From the NCBI GenBank assembly GCA_027296025.1, contig JAPUJU010000148.1, forward strand, positions 1-9,865: a DNA stretch of 9,865 bases, read 5' to 3'. This DNA is from a bacterium. GTDB taxonomy: Bacteria; Krumholzibacteriota; Krumholzibacteriia; WVZY01. The notes under the pieces are model-generated. The model did not search any database, had not been told where the DNA came from, and was given only the letters and a program-made list of their open reading frames with translations. Made by a program: the position numbers and the translations under genes. Of the stretch, positions 1 to 5,325 are shown one piece after another. Position 1 is the first letter of the stretch, and each line of letters opens with the position of its first letter.

Positions 1-489
1 ACGTACCCGGTGTCCGACGATGGCACGTTCGTCGCCGCGCTTAATCCGCCGAGCGATCTGGGGATTGGTGACGGCCGGATTCGCCGCGTTCTTCTCCCAT
101 TCAATATCGGTGGTGTCGATTCCACAATACTGATTCATAACGCCCTTCTGGAAATACATATGGTGCCGTCGTCATCGAGCGGCGGGGACGTGACAGCGAC
201 GCTGTATGGTCCAGAAAGCCTCGATATCTCCGATCCGGGGATCATCCAGGGGGCCTTGATTTCGACACAGACAATTGACCTCGACAACAACAGGTTGCGT
301 TTTCCGGTCAGCAACATCCTGGCCGACTTCATTGCGAGCGGCCAGGATAAGCAGGGCTTCGTCGTTCAGTACGCGCTCGAGAGAACGTCGAATCGTCAGA
401 TCGAGTTTTACGGGAGCAGTGCGGCCGACTCTTTGAAGCCGGTGATCATACTCACTATTTCGAACGCGCCGACGTTTCCGCGTCCGTGA
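1..489 (+). CDS. C-terminal part of a DNRLRE-like surface protein (5' truncated)
   Basis: The reading frame is open at the first base (T-Y-P-V-S-D-D...) and ends at TGA 487-489, so only the last 162 codons are present and the true start lies left of the window. The visible part is a beta-rich domain: a strand like RRVLLPFNIGG near the front, then an ALLEIHMVP strand, a middle part ending in FYGSSAADSLKP, and a final VIILTISN strand. This order (a first LLPF/LLRF strand, LxLxxx strand, then 'FYSSE...RPxLxVTY' at the end) is what I know from DNRLRE and CBM96-like beta-sandwich domains of extracellular proteins. I infer a secreted or surface-bound stalk or carbohydrate-binding role. The last strand is followed by only a few residues (APTFPRP), so no sorting domain or anchor is seen at the C terminus. 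The stop overlaps a possible GTG start of the next gene, suggesting one transcript. Family assignment rests on pattern similarity only. Confidence 0.6.
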   Translation, partial: TYPVSDDGTFVAALNPPSDLGIGDGRIRRVLLPFNIGGVDSTILIHNALLEIHMVPSSSSGGDVTATLYGPESLDISDPGIIQGALISTQTIDLDNNRLRFPVSNILADFIASGQDKQGFVVQYALERTSNRQIEFYGSSAADSLKPVIILTISNAPTFPRP

Positions 490-500
490 CACGAGTACCT

Positions 501-1712
501 ATGAAGAAAATTCCCATTTGGACGAGTTGTTTGCTTCTGGCGGCCTGGGTGTGCCTGCCGGCGAGCGTACGCGCGACGTCGCTCTTCAGCATGGTCTTTC
601 TGGGCGAGCGCGTGGAACGCGGTGATGCTCGGTCGATCGCACTCGGCGGATCGTCGCAACTCCTCCCGGATACCCTGGCGGCCATGTCGACAAACACGGC
701 GTTGCTCTCGCGCCTGAACCGGACGACGGTCAGCGCTTCGCAGGTGATCGCCTTCGACACCGGAAGTTCCGTGAACTACGAAGAGCGTGACATATCCGCA
801 TCGTTCCCCGGAATCATGCTTGCAATGCCGATACGCCACTTCTTCACCCTGTCGATTGGTTACAAGGGCCGCTACGATCCCGACGGAAGCTTTGCGGTGC
901 CGGGCACGAGCAGTGCCGGAGATACCTATCGAACACAGTTCACCAAGTCGGGCGGACTATGGTCGATCCCTATAGGATTGTCGTTCAACCTCACGCGGTT
1001 CCTGGAAATCGGCGGGACGATTTCGCTAGAGCGCGGGTTCATCCAGGAACGTTGGGACATCATCTTCGACGCATCGGGCTTTGCGCCCAGCGCGGGATTC
1101 AAGAAGGAAGAGTTTGATGCGCAGAGTTACAGCGTGTCGGGAATCTTGAACCTCGGTTCGAGAATTATGATCGGCGGCATCTGGGAAAGCGAGATCGACT
1201 ACGACACATTCATCCAGGAGCGCTACTCGCAGGCGACGCTCGACACGTCGTACAAGTCGGTCGTGAAACTGCCCGCGCGACTGACGGTGCAGGCGACTGC
1301 TCAAATCACCCGTCGCATTCTCGTTGCCGCGAGCGCGACGGTGAGTGACTTCTCCGAGTTCGTGGGTCTCGAGTTTCCGGCGCAACGGCTGGACCGCGGA
1401 GAGGCCTTTGCCGTTGGCCTCGAGTACGGGCGGTTGTTCCGGCTCCCGTGGCGTATCGGTTTCAGTTACGAAAAGCTCCCGTACCAGCATCCGGGGATCG
1501 CGTCTGCTGAGCCCGCCGACGTACGAAGGATTCTTTTTTCGATAGGCAGCGGCGTGAATATTTTTGGTGGCCGGGGCAAGCTTGACCTCGCGGTCCAGTT
1601 CGGCAGGCAGGGCTCGCGCGATGACAACGGCATCCAGGACCGAATGATCCGCTTCTACATCGGCGCAAACGGGTCCGAGGCGTGGAGGCGTAAGGGGACC
1701 GCCCCCTTCTAG
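501..1712 (+). CDS. Outer-membrane beta-barrel protein, OmpP1/FadL/PorV-like
   Basis: Predicted 403-residue exported protein. From ATG 501 it begins MKKIPIWTSC and continues into a hydrophobic stretch ending near PASVRATS, a standard signal peptide. The early mature region GDARSIALGGSSQLLPD, then STNTALLSRL, resembles the 'GARAxGMGGAxxAxxDD...NPAxL' signature of OmpP1/FadL/PorV-type barrels. The remainder is a run of amphipathic strands of about ten residues (e.g. FFTLSIGYKGRY, YSVSGILNLGSRIMIGGIW, ARLTVQATAQI, GEAFAVGLEYGR, RIGFSYEKLPY, KLDLAVQFGRQ, RFYIGANG), and the final residue is Phe, as is common in BAM-inserted barrels. Role: outer-membrane channel or transporter; the substrate cannot be told. 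An in-frame GTG at 486 overlaps the upstream stop and would add MTRVP; I prefer ATG 501 because Lys-Lys then sits at the signal-peptide N terminus, though no good ribosome binding site precedes either start. Tight spacing suggests translational coupling with the DNRLRE-like gene. Confidence 0.65.
   Translation: MKKIPIWTSCLLLAAWVCLPASVRATSLFSMVFLGERVERGDARSIALGGSSQLLPDTLAAMSTNTALLSRLNRTTVSASQVIAFDTGSSVNYEERDISASFPGIMLAMPIRHFFTLSIGYKGRYDPDGSFAVPGTSSAGDTYRTQFTKSGGLWSIPIGLSFNLTRFLEIGGTISLERGFIQERWDIIFDASGFAPSAGFKKEEFDAQSYSVSGILNLGSRIMIGGIWESEIDYDTFIQERYSQATLDTSYKSVVKLPARLTVQATAQITRRILVAASATVSDFSEFVGLEFPAQRLDRGEAFAVGLEYGRLFRLPWRIGFSYEKLPYQHPGIASAEPADVRRILFSIGSGVNIFGGRGKLDLAVQFGRQGSRDDNGIQDRMIRFYIGANGSEAWRRKGTAPF
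1692..1708 (+). other. Short GC-rich hairpin at the 3' end of the barrel gene
   Basis: AAGGGG (1692-1697) and CCCCTT (1703-1708) form a perfect 6-bp stem around a 5-base loop, inside the last codons of the barrel gene. No T-tract follows, so it is not a classical rho-independent terminator. It may stabilise the mRNA 3' end or simply reflect coding sequence. Confidence 0.3.
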
Positions 1713-1714
1713 GC

Positions 1715-1743
1715 TTGCAATCCACACGCGTTTAGCGTATTCT
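1715..1743 (+). promoter_or_regulatory. Possible weak sigma-70-type promoter in front of the structured intergenic segment
   Basis: TTGCAA (1715-1720, 4/6 to consensus) and TATTCT (1738-1743, 4/6) are separated by exactly 17 bases. Initiation would fall near 1750, at the left foot of the nested hairpin and 243 bases before the next start codon. Each box is weak on its own, so this is only a candidate; it matters because it could give an independent small RNA. Confidence 0.2.
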
Positions 1744-1744
1744 C

Positions 1745-1865
1745 CAGCCGCGTAAGAGACCCCACCAGCCCCGAAGTCGGGGCGAGAAGTGGGTGGCGGC
1801 GTCCGGAAGAGCCCAACCCGCTAAAATTACATGAGATAGCCGACCGCGGTCGAGGATTTTCGACA
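1745..1865 (+). other. Structured intergenic segment (nested hairpin plus palindrome), possible small RNA
   Basis: This non-coding stretch holds a nested stem: GCCGC (1747-1751) with GCGGC (1796-1800), CCCAC (1761-1765) with GTGGG (1789-1793), and a tight inner hairpin GCCCCG-AAGT-CGGGGC (1768-1783). About 40 bases further is a perfect 12-base palindrome, CGACCGCGGTCG (1841-1852). Its right arm can alternatively pair downstream (GTCGA 1849-1853 with TCGAC 1860-1864), so the two structures are mutually exclusive. The segment lies upstream of the consensus -35 of the TPR gene, so it is not the leader of that promoter's transcript. It could be a small RNA, a 3' UTR of the barrel operon or a protein-binding site. 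I compared it by eye with SRP, 6S, tmRNA, RNase P and common riboswitches and could not match any. Confidence 0.35.
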
Positions 1866-1915
1866 GCCACACGGGGAACTCGTATCGCCTACCCCCGCAG
1901 GATCTACCGTCTCCC

Positions 1916-1949
1916 TTGACATGTCGAGCTGGCTAACGTTCATTATAAG
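1916..1949 (+). promoter_or_regulatory. Probable promoter of the TPR-protein gene
   Basis: A perfect TTGACA lies at 1916-1921. The AT-rich run CATTATAAG follows at 1941-1949. TATAAG (1944-1949) is the better -10 but leaves 22 bases of spacer; CATTAT (1941-1946) leaves 19. Both are longer than the ideal 17, so the element is only probable. Initiation near 1955 would give a leader of roughly 40 bases containing the ribosome binding site at 1979-1983. Confidence 0.45.
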
Positions 1950-1978
1950 AACAGATTGTCAGTTTCGTTACCGACTTT

Positions 1979-1983
1979 GGAGG
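1979..1983 (+). promoter_or_regulatory. Ribosome binding site deciding the TPR-gene start
   Basis: GGAGG, perfectly complementary to the 16S anti-Shine-Dalgarno, ends 9 bases before ATG 1993. It decides for this start over ATG 1921. Confidence 0.8.
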
Positions 1984-1992
1984 CCCGAGCAA

Positions 1993-3117
1993 ATGTCAAT
2001 TTCACGGATTTCTATGGTATTGGGACTTTGCCTTTGTGTCGTGTTCGCGGGCAAGGTTGTGGCCGCGCCGCAAACGGTAACCGACGAGAGGGGTTTCGAA
2101 AAGAAGATTACCGAAGCGGACGTGTTGTTCCAGACGGGAACCCAGTACATGGATGCGGGCGAATATGCAAAGGCAGCGGAGGCATTTGAGAAGGTGACGA
2201 TGCTGGACAACTCGCGCCTGGACGCGTTTCACCGCCTCTGTGAAAGTTACTCGAAGCTCGGTATGTACGACAAGGCTTCCGCGGCGTACGTGCGTGCGTG
2301 CGAAGCGCATCCCGATGACTTGCGCCTCCTCTCGAACCTTGGTTACTACCAGGTTCGCGCCAAAGAATACGAAGAGGCGAAGACGACGTACATCGCGATC
2401 GTCGAGGCGAAGCCGGATGACTACGAGGCACATCTGCGCCTCGGTTTTATTTACAAGGGTCTTGGGGACAAAGAGACGGCACTTTCTTATTACGAGAAAG
2501 CTATCAAGCTTGATCCTAATGACGCCTCAACGATGGGGTCGGTGGCCCAGCTCTACGAAGAGAACGGCCAGAAGGATGATGCGATCAGGATGTACAAGAA
2601 GGCGATTGCTGCCAGCTCAGATTCGGACGATGCGAACAAGTACAAGAGCGCCATCGGAAAGATGTATATCAAGCAGGAGAAGTTCAAAGAGTCAGCGAGA
2701 ATCTATGAAGCGCTCGTAGTCGCGGAGCCGACCAAGTACTCGCATCACTTCAACCTCGGCATCTCCTACATGAAAACGAAGATGCCGGCCGAAGCGATTC
2801 CTGAGTTCGCGCAGGCTGTCGAACTGAAGCCCGAATTCTCCGATGCGTACCTCTACCTGGCCATGAGTTACAACGATGTCGGCAAGCCGAGCCAGGCGAT
2901 CGAGACCATCCAGACAGGGCTGCAGGTGAGTGAGAAGACGGCAGGTCTCTACTGCGCGTGGGGAAAATCGCTGGAGAAACTCTCCCGCTTCGATGAGGCG
3001 ATCGACAAGTTTGCCAATGCGGTCGATGACCGGCAATGGGGCAACTATGCAAAAAAACAGATCCAACGGCAGGAGGATCTGAAAAAGCGCGCCGACCTGA
3101 TCCGGCAGCAGGGCTAG
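1993..3117 (+). CDS. Exported TPR-repeat protein
   Basis: Predicted 374-residue protein made almost wholly of tetratricopeptide repeats behind a signal peptide (hydrophobic VLGLCLCVVFAGKVVAA, likely cut before the PQTVT region). Start choice: ATG 1993 has a clean GGAGG at 1979-1983 with 9 bases spacing and gives a signal peptide directly. An in-frame ATG at 1921 sits on the promoter -35 box and would add 24 residues without a ribosome binding site. About nine 34-residue units follow from residue 40 or so, with typical TPR positions visible: YMDAGEYAKAAEAFEKV, LGFIYKGLGDKETALSYYEKAIKLDPND, YLAMSYNDVGKPSQAIETI. The C terminus is a charged helix (KKQIQRQEDLKKRADLIRQQ). TPR arrays bind other proteins, so a periplasmic or outer-membrane-associated scaffold role is the reasonable inference; the partner is unknown. 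The gene has its own promoter and a strong terminator, so it looks monocistronic. Confidence 0.85.
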   Translation: MSISRISMVLGLCLCVVFAGKVVAAPQTVTDERGFEKKITEADVLFQTGTQYMDAGEYAKAAEAFEKVTMLDNSRLDAFHRLCESYSKLGMYDKASAAYVRACEAHPDDLRLLSNLGYYQVRAKEYEEAKTTYIAIVEAKPDDYEAHLRLGFIYKGLGDKETALSYYEKAIKLDPNDASTMGSVAQLYEENGQKDDAIRMYKKAIAASSDSDDANKYKSAIGKMYIKQEKFKESARIYEALVVAEPTKYSHHFNLGISYMKTKMPAEAIPEFAQAVELKPEFSDAYLYLAMSYNDVGKPSQAIETIQTGLQVSEKTAGLYCAWGKSLEKLSRFDEAIDKFANAVDDRQWGNYAKKQIQRQEDLKKRADLIRQQG

Positions 3118-3144
3118 AGACGTAGCTTAGAAGAGGTTTCGAGG

Positions 3145-3186
3145 CCTTCTCCCGGAAATTCCTTTCCGGGAGAAGGTTTTCTTTTG
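3145..3186 (+). terminator. Strong rho-independent terminator (or attenuator) between the TPR gene and mnmA
   Basis: A perfect 14-bp stem (left arm 3145-3158, right arm 3163-3176) with a TTCC loop is followed by TTTTCTTTT (3177-3185). This is a textbook intrinsic terminator 28 bases behind the TPR stop. It ends only 6 to 36 bases before the candidate mnmA start codons. An upstream AGAAGAGG (3129-3136) could pair with CCTTCT (3145-3150) with one bulged base and compete with the stem, which would allow attenuation; that alternative pairing is weak. Confidence 0.9.
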
Positions 3187-3200
3187 CTAGGATGATGGAC

Positions 3201-4316
3201 ATGCGGGGACGAATCGTCGATATGAACGAGGCCGGGAAGACCGGTGAGAGTGTGCTCATCGCCATGAGCGGCGGTGTGGATAGCGCCGTAGCAGCATTGC
3301 TCGTCAAGGAAGCGGGCTTTCGGGCCGTCGGTCTCACGATGAAAAACTACTGCTACGGTGACGTCGACGTGCCGGACAGAAGCTGCTGCTCAGTCGAGGC
3401 GATTCACGACGCACGCCGCGAGTGTGACCGTCTGGGAATTCCGCATCGCGTCGTCGATGTCGAAGATTTTTTCACACACGAAGTCGTCGACAACTTCCTC
3501 TCCGAATACCAGGAGGCGCGAACGCCGAATCCGTGCGTGCGCTGCAACAGCATCGTCCGTTTCTCCACGCTGATCGATTACGCGGACCGGTTCGGGATCG
3601 ATTATGTCGCAACCGGACACTATGCCCGGATCTTCGAGATGGACAACGGTGAGCGCTACCTGGCGCGCTCGACAAACCGGCGAAAGGACCAGTCTTACTT
3701 TTTGTCGGGGGTCCACGGAGAGACGCTCGGACGGATGCTCTTTCCTCTCGGGGACTACGACAAGGAGACGGTGCGTGATGTGGCCTCCGACGCCTCCATC
3801 GCCGTGGCCGATAAGAAGGAAAGCCAGGAAGTGTGCTTTGTTCCCGATGGGACGCTGCGTTCGTTTCTCGATTCGAAAGATGTCGCGCTTCTGGCGGGGC
3901 CGATCGAGAACACAGGGGGGGAAGTTCTGGGGCGGCATGAAGGACTCGCATCGTACACGGTCGGCCAGCGGCGACATCTCGGTATCGCGGCGGGCAGGCC
4001 TCAGTATGTCGTACGCCTGGACCGAGAGCGCAATACGCTTGTTGTCGGTGACGAGGACGAGCTGATGAGCGGAGAGTTCACGTGCACGTTTCAGTGGCTG
4101 GATCCGCGGGTGAGGTCGAAGCCGCTCGATGTTCGGGCGCAGATTCGTTACCACCACGAAGCAACGCCGGTCACTGATATTATCACGGACGGACGAAAAG
4201 GCCGCGTGCAATTCGAGTCTCCGCAGCGGGCCGTTTGTCCCGGTCAGACGGTTGTTCTTTTCAGGGACGACATCGTCGTGGGGTCGGGAGTTATCGATGC
4301 AGCCGGCCCGGCCTGA
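3201..4316 (+). CDS. mnmA: tRNA-specific 2-thiouridylase MnmA (TrmU)
   Basis: Cytoplasmic enzyme that adds sulfur to C2 of wobble U34 in tRNA Lys, Glu and Gln, using ATP to adenylate the base and a persulfide from the cysteine-desulfurase/sulfur-relay route. Visible signatures (371 residues from ATG 3201): PP-loop SGGVDS at 23-28, catalytic Cys112 in PNPCVRCN, TGHYAR at 138-143, KDQSYFLS at 162-169, the second catalytic Cys212 in SQEVCFVPDG, and YTVGQRRHLGIA at 252-263. All key residues are present and the length fits the family (about 360-375). The start is uncertain: ATG 3201 has AGGA (3189-3192) at 8 bases; ATG 3192 and 3195 lie closer; ATG 3222 (MNEAGK...) has GGGGA 12 bases away and gives an N terminus nearest the usual family length. 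The stop lies inside the next gene (20-base overlap), so the two are probably cotranscribed. A strong terminator sits directly upstream. Confidence 0.95.
   Translation: MRGRIVDMNEAGKTGESVLIAMSGGVDSAVAALLVKEAGFRAVGLTMKNYCYGDVDVPDRSCCSVEAIHDARRECDRLGIPHRVVDVEDFFTHEVVDNFLSEYQEARTPNPCVRCNSIVRFSTLIDYADRFGIDYVATGHYARIFEMDNGERYLARSTNRRKDQSYFLSGVHGETLGRMLFPLGDYDKETVRDVASDASIAVADKKESQEVCFVPDGTLRSFLDSKDVALLAGPIENTGGEVLGRHEGLASYTVGQRRHLGIAAGRPQYVVRLDRERNTLVVGDEDELMSGEFTCTFQWLDPRVRSKPLDVRAQIRYHHEATPVTDIITDGRKGRVQFESPQRAVCPGQTVVLFRDDIVVGSGVIDAAGPA
4286..4290 (+). promoter_or_regulatory. Ribosome binding site of the MA-like peptidase gene, inside mnmA
   Basis: GGGAG ends 6 bases before ATG 4297 and lies within the last codons of mnmA. 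It supports the 4297 start, and with it a 20-base overlap between the genes, rather than a longer in-frame reading starting at 4129 deep inside mnmA. Confidence 0.7.
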
Positions 4317-5256
4317 CCACTATCTTCGATCGTGCCTGCGAGCGCTGGTCGGTGTGTTCGTCTTCGTTGCGTTCGGCGCTGCCGCGCCTTTGCTTGCCAA
4401 AAACTCCCGCACCGAACATCTTGTCGTCGACCCCTACGGGATCGAGATCTGGTTCGAGCCCGGACATGAGAAAATAGCGCGGAAAGTCGCGGAAATATGC
4501 GAGGAGAGCATCCCCGAGCTCGCCGAGGGCGTCGGTCTCGATCGTGTCGAGCCGTTTCGAATTCACCTCGTCGAGAGCATTCGCGTCATCGAACTGGAAG
4601 CCGGCGTGGACCTGCCGTCATGGGGAATCGCCTTTGCGTTTGTGGACAGCCGGGTCATGGTCATCGACGTGCGACGCGCCACGGCGGCGTGGAACACGCT
4701 CGAGCGCGTCGTGCCGCACGAACTTTCGCACCTGCTTGCCGGGCAACGGATCGAAGGCGTACAGGTGCCGACGTGGTTTCTCGAGGGGATGGCGATGTGG
4801 CAGGCGAGAGAATGGTCGCTGCTCGAGAACTGGCGGCTTATGGATGCGGTGTGGACGAAGCGCGCGCCCAGACTCGAGGGCCTCATTCGCGGGATACCGG
4901 GTGAGGAGAGGACGGCGCACGATGCGTACCGGATCTCCTATGCGGGGTTCACCTATCTGTTCGACGAACGCATGGCGGATCTACCCGACTTTCTCGGTCA
5001 CATCGCGCGGACCGGTGACTTCGGTGAGGCATTTGATTCGTACTGGGGAGAGGGGCAGGGCGCTTTCTATGGTCGCTTCGCCGAACACATCACGCGAAAA
5101 TATTCTTCGCGCCTCCTCCTGTTTCAGACCGGGCCACTCTTTTCAATAATCGCGGTTCTTTTTCTGTTCGTCTTTTTGAAAATCCGCTGGCGAAACCGAC
5201 GCAAGCTCAAGCATATGGAACGCGTCGATCAGGGACTGACCTCTGACGACTGGTAA
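4297..5256 (+). CDS. Membrane-anchored MA-like zinc metallopeptidase (HExxH)
   Basis: Predicted 319-residue protein. An N-terminal signal sequence (basic RSCLRAL followed by VGVFVFVAFGAAAPLLA, about residues 11-34) leads to a peptidase domain. The zinc motif HELSH is at residues 141-145 (His141, Glu142, His145), and the probable third ligand Glu163 lies in PTWFLEGMAMW. This spacing and the 'W-x-x-EG-x-A' form are typical of Peptidase_MA-like gluzincins. A conserved-looking SYAGFTYLFDE segment follows. Near the C terminus a hydrophobic helix (about 273-294) precedes a basic tail (KIRWRNRRKLKH), so the catalytic domain should face the periplasm with a short cytoplasmic tail. Substrate unknown. 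The gene overlaps mnmA by 20 bases with a good GGGAG site, so cotranslation is likely; I know of no functional reason for that pairing. The catalytic residues look intact, so it is probably active. Confidence 0.75.
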   Translation: MQPARPDHYLRSCLRALVGVFVFVAFGAAAPLLAKNSRTEHLVVDPYGIEIWFEPGHEKIARKVAEICEESIPELAEGVGLDRVEPFRIHLVESIRVIELEAGVDLPSWGIAFAFVDSRVMVIDVRRATAAWNTLERVVPHELSHLLAGQRIEGVQVPTWFLEGMAMWQAREWSLLENWRLMDAVWTKRAPRLEGLIRGIPGEERTAHDAYRISYAGFTYLFDERMADLPDFLGHIARTGDFGEAFDSYWGEGQGAFYGRFAEHITRKYSSRLLLFQTGPLFSIIAVLFLFVFLKIRWRNRRKLKHMERVDQGLTSDDW

Positions 5257-5325
5257 GATTTCGTCTTTCGCACGACGGACGCTCCGTCAAAACCGTTATT
5301 CTCTGGTTCGAATCCGGGTGTCGCC
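5245..5325 (+). other. Degenerate tRNA-like sequence with a canonical T-arm
   Basis: The right part is a good tRNA 3' half: T-stem TCTGG (5302-5306), T-loop TTCGAAT (5307-5313), CCGGG (5314-5318), then TGTCGCC (5319-5325) as an acceptor strand. Leftward there is a hairpin GACGG-ACGCT-CCGTC (5274-5288) in the anticodon-arm position, a small AAGA/TCTT stem (5255-5267) in the D-arm position and GACGACT (5245-5251), which pairs 5 of 7 with the acceptor. The D loop and anticodon loop are both only 5 bases, and the structure overlaps the end of the peptidase gene, so it is not a working tRNA. It may be a tRNA remnant, an old attachment site or chance. Confidence 0.25.

Noticed and set aside
1026..1727. 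233-codon open frame on the minus strand opposite the barrel gene
   Set aside because: It is antisense to a convincing coding frame with a signal peptide and barrel strands, is rich in Arg, and shows no domain. GC-rich coding DNA commonly gives such mirror frames.
1797..1820. SRP-RNA-like string GTCCGGAAG at 1801-1809
   Set aside because: The conserved AGCAG part and the flanking helix of the SRP Alu/S-domain hairpin are missing, so a signal recognition particle RNA is not supported.
1921..1992. Longer N terminus of the TPR protein starting at ATG 1921
   Set aside because: That ATG overlaps the last base of the TTGACA -35 box, lacks a ribosome binding site and would place extra polar residues before the signal peptide. 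ATG 1993 has GGAGG at the right distance.
3390..4211. 273-codon open frame on the minus strand opposite mnmA
   Set aside because: mnmA is certain from its catalytic motifs; the antisense translation has no recognisable motif and no good start signal.
4129..4296. Longer reading of the MA-like peptidase starting at 4129 inside mnmA
   Set aside because: It would overlap mnmA by almost 190 bases and add a basic, low-complexity shadow sequence before the signal peptide. GGGAG before ATG 4297 fits better.
5274..5288. Hairpin GACGGA-CGC-TCCGTC as a terminator for the convergent genes
   Set aside because: On the plus strand it is followed by AAAA, not T residues, and on the minus strand no T-tract follows it either, so it does not fit an intrinsic terminator in either direction.
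5245..5325. Annotation as an intact tRNA gene
   Set aside because: D loop and anticodon loop are too short, the acceptor has two mismatches, and it overlaps a coding end; kept only as a tRNA-like relic.
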